Origin: DASSBG01 sp964583865
Lineage (GTDB): Bacteria > Pseudomonadota > Gammaproteobacteria > Xanthomonadales > Rhodanobacteraceae
Direction of reading: 5' to 3'
DNA length: 23,611 nt
Assembly (NCBI GenBank): GCA_964583865.1
Contig: CAZOXZ010000023.1
Span: forward strand, 1 to 23,611
Shown: piece by piece, positions 1 to 7,295 of the stretch
How positions within the stretch are numbered: position 1 is the first letter of the stretch
Layout: each line of letters begins with the position of its first letter
Position numbers and translations under genes: made by a program
The notes under the pieces: generated by a model
The model's database searches: none
The model's input: only the letters and a program-made list of their open reading frames with translations
What the model was told of the DNA's origin: nothing

Positions 1-2
1 CG

Positions 3-53
3 TTCTCAAAATGGCTGTGCCTCGCTCACATGGTTCCTACCGCCCAGGCTCCT
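3..53 (-). repeat. Interspersed repeat, copy 1 (truncated by window start)
   Basis: This is the outer end of the 162-bp element seen complete at 1958-2119 and 8911-9072. The window begins inside it, so only 51 bases are visible. Read on the minus strand it starts AGGAGCCTGGGCGGTAGGAA and continues through the conserved block ending in CCATTTTGAGAA. It is identical over 51 bases to the reverse complement of copy 4 at the other end of the window. It lies immediately upstream of the acyltransferase gene. No gene is visible in bases 1-96. Confidence 0.85.
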
Positions 54-96
54 AGGCGCTCCTCCCGAAAAGACAACGTGTTGCGAATGGTGAATT

Positions 97-1023
97 GTGC
101 ATAAGAGGGCCACACCCGGAGCCATGCGCCCGCACGTGGCGGTGCTGTACCGGCTGTTGCAAGCACTGGGACTGCTGCCACTGCGATGGCTGCACGCCAT
201 TGGCGCCGCCCTGGGGTACTTGCTTGCTGCGCGCAAGGGCCGTCTGGCCTGGCACACCGAGGTGAACCTGCGCTTGGTACGTCCGCACAAGAATGCCGCG
301 TGGCACCGGCAGACCAAGCGGGATGTATTGCAGCAAACCGGACGCGGGCTGATGGAAATGGCCGCGATCTGGGGCCGCCATCCGGACAAGGCGCTGCGCA
401 TGGTGCGCCAAGTGCATGGTCACGACCTGCTGCAACAGGCAGTGGCCAGCGCGCGCGGCGTCATCGTCGCTGCGCCGCATGTGGGCTGTTGGGAGCTGCT
501 GAACTACTGGCTGTGCACGCAGACCGACATGGCCATCCTGTACGCGCCGCCGCGTCATCCGGATTTCGAAACATTGCTGCGCCGCGCCCGTGGGGCGGCC
601 GGGCCGGAGCAGATCCGTGCCGGCGGCAGCGGCCTGCGCGAGCTGTATCGCCGGCTCAAGGACGGCGGCAGCATCGGCATCCTGCCCGACCAGGAACCAC
701 GCCGTGGTGACGGCCGCTTTGCGCCATTCTTCGGCATCGAGACGCTGTCCATGGTGCTCTTGCCGCGCCTGGCCGCACGCACCGGCGCCACGGTGCTATT
801 CGCTTTTGCCGAGCGTCTGCCCAAGGGCCGCGGCTTCGATATCCACATTCTGCCGGCGCCCGACGGCATTGCCGACAAGGACTTGCGCACGGCCTGCACC
901 GCCATGAACGCGGGCATCGAGGCCTGCGCCGAAGCGGCCTTCACGCAATACCAATGGACCTACAAGCGCTTTCGCGAGCGCCCGGATGGCAGCCACAGCC
1001 CCTACGACAACCGACCGGAGTGA
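97..1023 (+). CDS. Lysophospholipid acyltransferase, LpxL/HtrB-type lipid A acyltransferase family
   Basis: A 308-residue protein of the late lipid A acyltransferase family, whose members move a fatty acyl chain from acyl-ACP to lipid A precursors at the cytoplasmic face of the inner membrane. The family HX4(D/E) catalytic motif is His128-Val-Gly-Cys-Trp-Glu133, preceded by the strand GVIVAAP. A second conserved block, GSIGILPDQEPRRGDG near residue 195, and the following FFG are also typical. A hydrophobic N-terminus (residues 16-45) gives one probable membrane anchor. The start is uncertain. GTG at 97 gives 308 residues; ATG at 124 gives 299 and begins nearer the family norm. Neither has a clean Shine-Dalgarno. 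It converges on yqeY, leaving 13 bases between them. The acyl chain and exact substrate (lipid A or another lysophospholipid such as an ornithine lipid) cannot be read from the sequence. Confidence 0.9.
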   Translation: MHKRATPGAMRPHVAVLYRLLQALGLLPLRWLHAIGAALGYLLAARKGRLAWHTEVNLRLVRPHKNAAWHRQTKRDVLQQTGRGLMEMAAIWGRHPDKALRMVRQVHGHDLLQQAVASARGVIVAAPHVGCWELLNYWLCTQTDMAILYAPPRHPDFETLLRRARGAAGPEQIRAGGSGLRELYRRLKDGGSIGILPDQEPRRGDGRFAPFFGIETLSMVLLPRLAARTGATVLFAFAERLPKGRGFDIHILPAPDGIADKDLRTACTAMNAGIEACAEAAFTQYQWTYKRFRERPDGSHSPYDNRPE

Positions 1024-1036
1024 CCCGGCCGCCAAG

Positions 1037-1483
1037 TCAGCCAGCCAGGCGCGCCTTGACCCGCGCCGAAACCACGCCCATGTCGGCCCGGCCGGCAGTC
1101 TTGGCCTTCAGCAGCCCCATCACCTGGCCCATCTCGCGCATGGAGCTGGCACCAGACGCGGCAATGGCCTCGTCGACCAGCGCATCGATCTCGGCCTCGT
1201 CCAGCGGCTTGGGCAGCCACGACTGGATGACTTCGATCTCGGCGCGCTCCTTCGAGGCCAGATCATCGCGACCGGCCTGGTCGAACTGCTCTACCGAATC
1301 GCGACGCTGCTTGACCATCTTGTCCAGCACGGCCAGCACCTGGGCATCGTCCAGCTCGATGCGTTCGTCGACCTCACGCTGCTTGATGGCGGCTAGGGCC
1401 ATGCGGATCACGCCCAGGCGCGGCTTGTCGCCGGCGCGCATGGCGGCTTTCATTTCTTCGGTCAATTGGGCTTTCAGGGGCAT
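1037..1483 (-). CDS. yqeY: GatB/YqeY domain protein
   Basis: A 148-residue helical protein of the GatB/YqeY family, related to the C-terminal tRNA-binding tail of the GatB amidotransferase subunit; the free-standing form has no firmly known role. It has family features throughout: the N-terminal LKAQLTEEMKAAMRAGD, the central RRDSVEQFDQAGR, and the segment QSWLPKPLDEAEIDALVDEA, followed by MGQVMGLLKAKTAGRADM. Full length for the family. The start is set by GGGAG nine bases before the ATG at 1483; a longer open frame to 1546 lacks such a site. It lies 104 bases downstream of rpsU on the same strand, the usual order in gammaproteobacteria, where dnaG and rpoD normally follow. Here the next gene is an opposing acyltransferase instead. 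Confidence 0.95.
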   Translation of the reverse strand: MPLKAQLTEEMKAAMRAGDKPRLGVIRMALAAIKQREVDERIELDDAQVLAVLDKMVKQRRDSVEQFDQAGRDDLASKERAEIEVIQSWLPKPLDEAEIDALVDEAIAASGASSMREMGQVMGLLKAKTAGRADMGVVSARVKARLAG

Positions 1484-1511
1484 GATGGTTTTCTCCCGGA
1501 CACGCAAAGAA

Positions 1512-1535
1512 CCGGCCCGTGCAACGCACGGCCGG
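1512..1535 (-). terminator. Hairpin between rpsU and yqeY, possible attenuator or processing site
   Basis: CCGGCCCGTGC and GCACGGCCGG pair around an AAC loop, with one bulged C, giving a ten-base-pair G+C-rich stem. In the direction of transcription it sits between rpsU and yqeY and is followed by TTCTTTGCG rather than a true U-run. It could be a partial terminator that makes more rpsU than yqeY transcript, or an RNA-processing or stability stem. The structure is seen; the role is inferred. Confidence 0.4.
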
Positions 1536-1587
1536 CCCCGATACAATCAGCTTGACCCGAAACCGACCCGTGGCCGGCAAGCGGATC

Positions 1588-1803
1588 TCAGTACAGGCGC
1601 TTGCGCCGCGCCGTCTCGCGCGACATGCGCCGCATGTGACGCTTGACCGCAGCCGCACGCTTGCGCTTGCGCTCCTGGGTCGGCTTCTCGTAATACTGAC
1701 GGCGACGGGTTTCCGACAGCACGCCGGCCTTCTCACAGGTACGCTTGAATCGACGCAGGGCGAGCTCGAACGGCTCGTTTTCGCGGACTTTGACGCTGGG
1801 CAT
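1588..1803 (-). CDS. rpsU: 30S ribosomal protein S21
   Basis: A 71-residue basic protein that joins the small ribosomal subunit late and helps initiation near the anti-Shine-Dalgarno end of 16S rRNA. The sequence MPSVKVRENEPFELALRRFK and the following RTCEKAG, YYEKPTQERKRK and the Arg/Lys-rich tail ending RRKRLY are characteristic, and the length is that of the gammaproteobacterial protein. The start ATG at 1803 is preceded by GTGGAGG at good spacing. A perfect TATAAT lies about 50 bases upstream, with a hairpin in the leader. It is followed by yqeY. The usual divergent neighbour tsaD is present in the window but separated from rpsU by the alkaline phosphatase gene and a repeat. Confidence 0.98.
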   Translation of the reverse strand: MPSVKVRENEPFELALRRFKRTCEKAGVLSETRRRQYYEKPTQERKRKRAAAVKRHMRRMSRETARRKRLY

Positions 1804-1828
1804 GAAGCCTCCACTTGATAGACTGAGA

Positions 1829-1843
1829 CCCACCAAACGTGGG
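1829..1843 (-). promoter_or_regulatory. Hairpin in the rpsU 5' leader
   Basis: CCCAC and GTGGG form a perfect five-base-pair stem with a five-base loop between the putative TATAAT and the rpsU Shine-Dalgarno. It may affect mRNA stability or S21 control, but this is inference from position only. Confidence 0.3.
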
Positions 1844-1853
1844 CGAGCCAGCA

Positions 1854-1859
1854 ATTATA
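1854..1859 (-). promoter_or_regulatory. Probable -10 box of the rpsU promoter
   Basis: On the minus strand a perfect TATAAT stands about 50 bases upstream of the rpsU start codon. No good TTGACA-like box is found at 16-18 bases; the closest TTGCCA is only 11 bases away. The -10 element is therefore the only clear part. Confidence 0.5.
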
Positions 1860-1957
1860 TGACGTCTTTGTGGCAAATGAAAGGCATGGAAACTCTCGCC
1901 GCGTGAAGGACGCCCGACGCACCCGGCCATGCCGACGACTTTATGAGCCGTCGGCCA

Positions 1958-2119
1958 GGAGTCTGGGCGGCAGAAACACAAGCGGCTGCGGCCGCGCCCT
2001 TTTGGCCCGATTTCCCGCCCATTTTCGTTGAATAGCAACCAGTATTCGCCTCAAATGATCGAAAAATCGCTCTCAAAATAGCTGTGTCTCGCTCACATGG
2101 TTCCTGCCGCCCAGGCTCC
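1958..2119 (-). repeat. Interspersed repeat, copy 2 (complete, 162 bp, inverted-repeat ends)
   Basis: This is a complete copy. Its ends are inverted repeats of about 20 bases with consensus GGAGYCTGGGCGGCAGRAAC, matching at 18 of 20 positions. The core contains two similar direct segments, CCATTTTGAGAGCGA and CCATTTGAGGCGAA on the minus strand. Over the aligned 160 bases (1963-2122) it differs from copy 3 by seven substitutions, all transitions, with no gaps. One end covers the last eight codons and stop of the alkaline phosphatase gene. The other points at the rpsU promoter region. Its size, structure and lack of a transposase suggest a MITE or REP-type intergenic element; the family is not recognised. 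Confidence 0.85.
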
Positions 2120-3841
2120 CAGCGTACTCCAGTCCGGTCGGTCGACCGGCACGCCATCGGCATTGCAGGAACCCAGATCGCACAACGCCCGGCGCAAGGC
2201 CGGCGCGTGCTGCACGATGAGGTGGAAGATGGTGTTCTCCTCGATTTCACCGTGGAAGGCGGGCGCACCGGGGCCGCGGGCAAAGACCGCCACGTCTTCG
2301 CCGCCATGGGTCTCCGAATGCAGCGGCATGGTGGCTTCCTGCAAGTAGTTCGGGGCAGTGGTATTGACGGCACCGAGATCAGCGCGTCCAGCGGTGATGC
2401 CGTGAACTTCGTCGTAGTAATGCGGCGCGTGCTTGGGGCCCGCGGGCTGGGTGTCAGTGGCACCCTGGTAGCCAGGGCCGTTGGCAAAACCCAATGACGT
2501 GTACGGCAGGCCCAGAGCATCGTGGGCCAGTTCGGTACCACCCTCGTCGTCAGGCACCCGCACCAGACCCAGAATCGGGTTGCCGCGCACGGCATAACCC
2601 GCCATGGTCAGGGTGTGGCTGTGATCCGAGGTCACCACGATCAAGGTCTCGTCGTGGTTGGTGGCATCGACCGCCGCCTGCACGGCATCGGCAAAGGCAA
2701 TTGTCTCGCCCAGCGCACGGAAGGCATTGCCGCCATGCAGGGCGTGGTCGATACGCCCGCCCTCGACCATCAGAAAGTAGCCGTCCGGGTCGCCCTCGAG
2801 CACCTCGATGGCGGCACGGGTCATCTCGGCCAGGCTGGGCTCGCCACCGGCGTCGTGCGGGCGATCATGCTCGAAACTCAGGTGCGAGCCCTCGAACAGG
2901 CCCAGCAAGCGCGGCGTCGCGGCCAGGTCCAGCGCGGCCAGTTGCTTGTTGTTCCAGACATAGGCGCCATGTGGATAACGTGCCTGCCACTCGGCGACCA
3001 GATTGCGACCGTCCTTGCGGCGACCATGGTCGCTGGCGTCCTCCGGGCTGACCGCACCGACCGGCAGGAAGCCGCGGCGACCTCCTCCCATGGCGACTTC
3101 GATACCGTCACCGACATCAAAACCCACAAACTGTGCTGCCAGGTCCCGGCAACCTGCCGCCTTGATCGCGGCCGGCATGCGGGCGTCGGACTCCCAGCCG
3201 CGCTCGGGCACATGACCGTAGGTGGCTCCGGGCGTGGCGTGGGTGATGCGCGCAGTGCTGACAATGCCGCTGGCCATGCCGGCTTGTTCGGCCAGCTCCA
3301 GCATGGTGACGAGACGGTGGGAGCGGATGGACTGACAACTCGTGGCATCGACGTGCTGGCCCTCGCTGAGCATGCCCGAGCGTGTTTTCACGCCGGTCAT
3401 GATGGCCGTCATGGTGGCAGCCGAATCGGCCACCTGGGTATCGGTGGAATAGGTGCGACTGAGCGCGGTGAATGGAAACTTCTCGAAGCTCAGCTTGTAG
3501 CTTTCGCCGTCGACACCGCGCAATTGGCCGGCACGGACATGGGCTGCGGCAATGGTGGTGATGCTCATGCCGTCACCCAGAAAAACGATGACATTGCGCG
3601 CCCTGCCATCGTCTGCGCGGGCCTGACGCGACAGACGCGCGGCCTCAGCCGCACCGTGGCGGAACCACCAGTCGGCATTCTCGCCCTGCGGGCGCTGGAT
3701 GTCCGGCACTTCGATGGGTTCCAGCGCCGTCGTGACCGGATCGGCGCCCGACGGTTTGGCTGGCATGCTGGCGCAACCGGCCAGCAGCAAGGCAAGGGCC
3801 GGCAGCAGGCCGGCGGTCAAGCGGTCGGCAGAAATGGGCAT
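2093..3841 (-). CDS. phoA: Alkaline phosphatase, PhoA family, predicted lipoprotein
   Basis: A 582-residue phosphomonoesterase that releases phosphate from organic esters in the periplasm. The N-terminus MPISADRLTAGLLPALALLL with lipobox LAG-Cys23 predicts a lipid-anchored protein, unlike the soluble E. coli PhoA. Active-site pieces appear in order: metal ligand Asp90 in FLGDGMS, nucleophile Ser140 in VADSAATMTA, Glu360/Asp365/His369 in VEGGRIDHALH, Asp406-His407 in VTSDHSH, and His512 in SETHGGED. All expected zinc and magnesium ligands therefore look present. The start ATG at 3841 has GGAG seven bases upstream and yields the lipoprotein signal; an upstream open frame to 3928 does not. Oddly, the last eight residues (GAWAAGTM) and the stop codon are encoded by the interspersed repeat. 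The gene separates tsaD from rpsU. No convincing Pho box was identified. Confidence 0.95.
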   Translation of the reverse strand: MPISADRLTAGLLPALALLLAGCASMPAKPSGADPVTTALEPIEVPDIQRPQGENADWWFRHGAAEAARLSRQARADDGRARNVIVFLGDGMSITTIAAAHVRAGQLRGVDGESYKLSFEKFPFTALSRTYSTDTQVADSAATMTAIMTGVKTRSGMLSEGQHVDATSCQSIRSHRLVTMLELAEQAGMASGIVSTARITHATPGATYGHVPERGWESDARMPAAIKAAGCRDLAAQFVGFDVGDGIEVAMGGGRRGFLPVGAVSPEDASDHGRRKDGRNLVAEWQARYPHGAYVWNNKQLAALDLAATPRLLGLFEGSHLSFEHDRPHDAGGEPSLAEMTRAAIEVLEGDPDGYFLMVEGGRIDHALHGGNAFRALGETIAFADAVQAAVDATNHDETLIVVTSDHSHTLTMAGYAVRGNPILGLVRVPDDEGGTELAHDALGLPYTSLGFANGPGYQGATDTQPAGPKHAPHYYDEVHGITAGRADLGAVNTTAPNYLQEATMPLHSETHGGEDVAVFARGPGAPAFHGEIEENTIFHLIVQHAPALRRALCDLGSCNADGVPVDRPDWSTLGAWAAGTM

Positions 3842-3941
3842 GACGAACTCCGAAAACAAAACGGTCATTCTACGCACCGGCAATGGCCTGTCGACCGCTG
3901 TGGTTGACCGCGGCGGCGGGCGATCCACCCGGCTGCACTGC

Positions 3942-3947
3942 TACACT
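3942..3947 (+). promoter_or_regulatory. Possible -10 box before tsaD
   Basis: TACACT ends six bases before an ATG at 3954. The same word with the same six-base spacing precedes the priA start. That ATG opens a 14-codon frame (3954-3998, MNRTMAAPTWPTQH) that overlaps the tsaD start in another frame. If the box is real, transcription would begin at about the ATG of this small leader frame. No matching -35 box was found. Confidence 0.3.
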
Positions 3948-3979
3948 TTCCGGATGAACAGAACCATGGCAGCCCCGAC

Positions 3980-5020
3980 ATGGCCCACGCAGCACTGACC
4001 GGCCCCGTGCTGGGCATCGAATCCTCCTGCGACGAGACCGGCGTGGCCGTCTACCAGCCCGGCCAAGGCCTGCTGGCGCACGAACTGTACAGCCAGGTGC
4101 AACTGCATGCCGAGTACGGCGGCGTGGTGCCGGAGCTGGCCAGCCGCGACCACATCCGCAAGCTGCTGCCTTTGGTGCGCCAGACGCTGGCGGACGCCGG
4201 TCTGGCAACCACCGATCTCGACGGTGTTGCTTACACCGCGGGTCCGGGCCTGGTGGGTGCCTTGCTGGTGGGCGCCAGCGCCGCGCGCGCGCTGGCCTGG
4301 GGCCTCGACATTCCGGCCATCGGCGTACACCACATGGAGGGTCACCTGCTGGCACCCATGCTGGAGCCCAATCCACCCGAGCCACCCTTCGTGGCCCTGC
4401 TGGTTTCCGGCGGCCATTCCATGCTGATCGCCGTGGAAGCCATCGGCCGCTACCGCCTGTTGGGCGACACTCTGGACGATGCTGCCGGCGAAGCCTTCGA
4501 CAAGACCGCCAAACTCATGGGCCTGCCCTATCCCGGCGGTCCGGCGCTGGCGCGCGAGGCCGAAAAAGGCCGCGCCGACGCCTTTCGCTTCTCCCGCCCC
4601 ATGACCAACCGCCCGGGCCTGGACATGAGCTTTTCCGGGCTGAAGACCCAGGTACTCACGGCCTGGCAGAAAAGCGACCAGTCCGACCAGACCCGCGCCG
4701 ACATCGCCCGCGCTTTCGAGGAAGCCATCGTCGAGACGCTGGCCATCAAGTGCCGCCGCGCCCTGGCCGAAGCCGGGGCCAAGCGCCTGGTGGTCGCCGG
4801 CGGCGTCGGTGCCAACCGCAGGCTGCGCGCCGATCTTGCAGCTGCTGGCGAAGCCGAAGGCTTCAGCGTACATTTTCCGCGGCTGGAGTTTTGCACCGAC
4901 AACGGCGCCATGATCGCCCTGGCCGGCGTCCTGCGCCTGACCGCCGGCCAGCAAACCGGCAACGCCATCCAGGTGCGCCCGCGCTGGAACCTGGAAAACC
5001 TGCCGCCGTTGGCAACCTGA
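3980..5020 (+). CDS. tsaD: tRNA N6-adenosine threonylcarbamoyltransferase TsaD
   Basis: A 346-residue enzyme that transfers the threonylcarbamoyl group from TC-AMP to A37 of ANN-decoding tRNAs, with TsaB, TsaE and TsaC. It belongs to the ASKHA/Kae1 fold. Motifs include VLGIESSCDETGVAV at residues 10-24, the metal-binding His118 and His122 in HHMEGH, LVSGGH near 141-146, the loop GDTLDDAAGEAFDKTAKLMG, the nucleotide-binding VAGGVGANRRLR, and the third metal ligand Asp in FCTDNGAM. Length is normal (E. coli 337). The start is uncertain: ATG 3980 lacks a clear Shine-Dalgarno, and the GTG at 4007 (VLGIE) is an alternative. It diverges from the phosphatase gene rather than directly from rpsU as is common in relatives. 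Confidence 0.97.
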   Translation: MAHAALTGPVLGIESSCDETGVAVYQPGQGLLAHELYSQVQLHAEYGGVVPELASRDHIRKLLPLVRQTLADAGLATTDLDGVAYTAGPGLVGALLVGASAARALAWGLDIPAIGVHHMEGHLLAPMLEPNPPEPPFVALLVSGGHSMLIAVEAIGRYRLLGDTLDDAAGEAFDKTAKLMGLPYPGGPALAREAEKGRADAFRFSRPMTNRPGLDMSFSGLKTQVLTAWQKSDQSDQTRADIARAFEEAIVETLAIKCRRALAEAGAKRLVVAGGVGANRRLRADLAAAGEAEGFSVHFPRLEFCTDNGAMIALAGVLRLTAGQQTGNAIQVRPRWNLENLPPLAT

Positions 5021-5156
5021 GGCACGGGTTTCGGGTTGCGATTCCCGTCCGGCACGGCCGGCTACCGCAATGAGACCGTCATGCCGGGGCCGGGCGCGAC
5101 TTTTGGCGACCGGAACCCGGCATCCAGTGCCTTTCGTGCCACGCCGGTCGTTTGTG

Positions 5157-5240
5157 CCCGGTCGCGCGCAGGCGCGCTCCTGCAGGGGGAGCGAGACCGA
5201 ACCGCCCTATCGGCGGTTCGCAGCTCGCGAGCAGCTGGCC
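5157..5240. repeat. REP-like palindromic cluster in the tsaD-sppA gap
   Basis: The 416-base gap 5021-5436 has no credible gene. Within it, GTCGCGCGCAGGCGCGCTCC at 5161-5180 is the kind of palindromic word often dispersed in Pseudomonas and Xanthomonas intergenic regions. It is followed by a perfect nine-base-pair hairpin, CGAACCGCC / GGCGGTTCG (5198-5220), and then by CAGCTCGCGAGCAGCTGG. A weaker inverted pair TGCCGGG...CCCGGCA lies at about 5092-5132. The gap is between convergent tsaD and sppA, so the stems could also act as bidirectional transcription stops. Family membership is inferred. Confidence 0.55.
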
Positions 5241-5436
5241 ATGGCTGGCCAGACCGGCGGCCCTTGGCAGGGATGTCTTGTCCCGTGGGTCTCAATGCAG
5301 ACCCATCGGCAGCCCGCAGCCGGCCTGCCGGCGACCGGCGCGAATTGCCTGTTACGCTGCCATTGCCACGAACCCGAACTTATGCACGGGTCCAGGGTAT
5401 CGTGTCCCGTGTCCGGACCATTCCCGATTCCCGATC

Positions 5437-7287
5437 TTACAACGGCCCGGGACCGACGCGACAGAAGCAGTAGGCCATCACGGTGGGCTGGCCGGGCTTG
5501 AGGCTGGCCAGCATTTTCAATCCGGGTGCCAGGCCGGTGGCCTGCAGCCAGGCGGCAGGGACCTTCAAGCCCAGGGCCCGGACAACGGTGCCACTGCGGC
5601 CGCGCTGCAGGTTGGCGAGGAAGGTTTCCAGTTCACTCATGGGCGGCTCGATGTACTGGACCGCGTAACTGTCTTCCGTTTCGGCCAGCTCGGCAGCCAG
5701 CGCGATGGCGTCCTCGACGCCGCCCAGCTGGTCCACCAGGCCGCGATCCAGCGCCTGTTCGCCGCTCCACACGCGGCCCTGGGCCACGGCGTCGATGGCA
5801 TCGAAACTGACACCGCGCGCCGCAGCCACCTTGCCGACAAAGTCACGATAGCCCTTGTCGATGACGCTCTGGATCACCTGGCCGACACGCGGGTCGAGGT
5901 GACGCCTGAGGTCAAAGGCGCCGGCCCATGGCGTGGTGCCAACGCCATCGACCTGCACGCCGATCTTGCCCAGCGCCTCGGGAATTTCGGGGTACATGCC
6001 GAAGATGCCGATGGAGCCGGTGATGGTGTTGGGTTCGGCCAGGATGCGGTTGGCGTTCATGCTGATCCAGTAGCCACCGCTGGCGGCCATGTCGCCCATG
6101 GAAACCACCACCGGCTTGCCGGCCGCGCGTGTCATGGCCACCTGGCGGCGGATGACCTCGGCCGGGTAGACCGCGCCGCCGGGCGAGTTGACGCGCAGCA
6201 CCATGCCGACAATGGCCTTGTCGTTGCGAACCTTGCGAATCTGATCGGCCGTCACCTCGCCGTTGATGGTGCCGGGTTTCTTTTCGCCCGCCACGATTTC
6301 GCCTTCGGCCACCACCACGGCGATCTTCTTGCCGAATTTGATGGGTGATACCGGATGGGCAGCGAGGAAGCGCTTGAAGCTGACCTGGCGGAAGCTGTCG
6401 TCGCCGTCCGGCGTGCCTTGCTCACGCAACCAGGCGCGGACCTCGCTGCGCGTCATCAAGGCGTCAACGAGCTCCTGGTTCAAGGCCACCTTGGCCAGCG
6501 AGCCACCGGCCGCCGCCACGGCCTCGGGCAGGGCGCGGATGTCACCACGCAGGGCTTGCGGCGCAATGCCGCGGGCCGCGGCGATCTCGTCGATCAGGGT
6601 GTTCCACAGCCCATCCATCCAGTAGGCGTCGGCTTTCTTTGCGGCCTCGGACGCATGGTCGAGGATGAAGGGTTCACCGGCCGACTTGTACTGGCCCACG
6701 CGGAACAGGTGTACGGTGATGCCGAGCTTGTCCAGCAGATCCTTGAAGTAGGCGCGGTAGCTGCTGAGGCCGGTCAGCAGGATGCCGCCTTGCGGGTCCA
6801 GCATGATGCGGTCGGCGTGGGCCGCGAGGTAGTACTGCGTCTGCGTCATGCCGGCCGACCAGACATAGACCTTCTTGCCCGTGGCGCGGAAGTCATCCAG
6901 CGCCCCGCCCAGTTCGCGCAGCGCGGCAAAGCCGCTGGCCTGGAGCTCGTCCGGAACCAGCAGCAGACTGGTGATGCGCTTGTCCTCGGACGCGGCCTCG
7001 ATGCCGCGCAGCAGGTCGCGCAGACGGACCTGGCCGACGCTGGCGCCATTGACGTTGGCGGCGACGCGCTGCAGCGGCGAGATGCTGTATTGCTCCACCA
7101 GCTGGCCCTGGGGATGCAGCACCAGCACGCTGGCATCCGGCACGCTGACCTTCTCGTGTTGCCCCATGCCGATGAAGAACAGGGCCAGCAGGCCGAAGAA
7201 CACCAGATTGAGAATGATGATGCGCGTCAGGTTGATGCCGCGACCGACGACACGCAGGAAGCCGAGAAATCCGCTGGATTGGCTCAT
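5437..7287 (-). CDS. sppA: Signal peptide peptidase SppA, 67K type
   Basis: A 616-residue inner-membrane serine protease that degrades cleaved signal peptides. One N-terminal membrane segment (residues 21-41) anchors it. Two ClpP/crotonase-like repeats follow, as in the long E. coli enzyme of 618 residues. The catalytic Lys/Ser dyad is visible: Lys201 in GQYKSAGEP of the first repeat and Ser403 in GDMAASGGYW of the second, corresponding to Lys209 and Ser409 of E. coli. The oxyanion-type segment LRVNSPGG (near 364-371) and TGSIGIFG are also present. Start ATG at 7287 has no obvious Shine-Dalgarno, but it lies eight bases after the stop of the upstream MATE gene, so coupling from that gene is likely. 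Confidence 0.97.
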   Translation of the reverse strand: MSQSSGFLGFLRVVGRGINLTRIIILNLVFFGLLALFFIGMGQHEKVSVPDASVLVLHPQGQLVEQYSISPLQRVAANVNGASVGQVRLRDLLRGIEAASEDKRITSLLLVPDELQASGFAALRELGGALDDFRATGKKVYVWSAGMTQTQYYLAAHADRIMLDPQGGILLTGLSSYRAYFKDLLDKLGITVHLFRVGQYKSAGEPFILDHASEAAKKADAYWMDGLWNTLIDEIAAARGIAPQALRGDIRALPEAVAAAGGSLAKVALNQELVDALMTRSEVRAWLREQGTPDGDDSFRQVSFKRFLAAHPVSPIKFGKKIAVVVAEGEIVAGEKKPGTINGEVTADQIRKVRNDKAIVGMVLRVNSPGGAVYPAEVIRRQVAMTRAAGKPVVVSMGDMAASGGYWISMNANRILAEPNTITGSIGIFGMYPEIPEALGKIGVQVDGVGTTPWAGAFDLRRHLDPRVGQVIQSVIDKGYRDFVGKVAAARGVSFDAIDAVAQGRVWSGEQALDRGLVDQLGGVEDAIALAAELAETEDSYAVQYIEPPMSELETFLANLQRGRSGTVVRALGLKVPAAWLQATGLAPGLKMLASLKPGQPTVMAYCFCRVGPGPL

Positions 7288-7295
7288 GGGGCTGA

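Noticed and set aside
1855..2595. Open frame of about 246 codons on the minus strand spanning the repeat and the end of phoA
   Set aside because: It overlaps phoA in another frame for most of its length, and the part in the repeat is not conserved as protein.
2970..2978. Perfect DnaA box TGTGGATAA inside phoA
   Set aside because: Isolated, within coding sequence that explains it (Arg-Tyr-Pro-His codons), with no neighbouring boxes or AT-rich segment.
2522..3907. 461-codon plus-strand open frame opposite phoA
   Set aside because: A shadow of a G+C-rich gene. PhoA on the other strand has complete active-site motifs; this frame has none.
3941..4954. 337-codon minus-strand frame opposite tsaD
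   Set aside because: The antisense of an unmistakable TsaD; no motif of its own.
5021..5436. Possible small gene or RNA gene between tsaD and sppA
   Set aside because: No frame with a ribosome site or plausible protein, and no tRNA-like or known RNA fold; only palindromic repeats.
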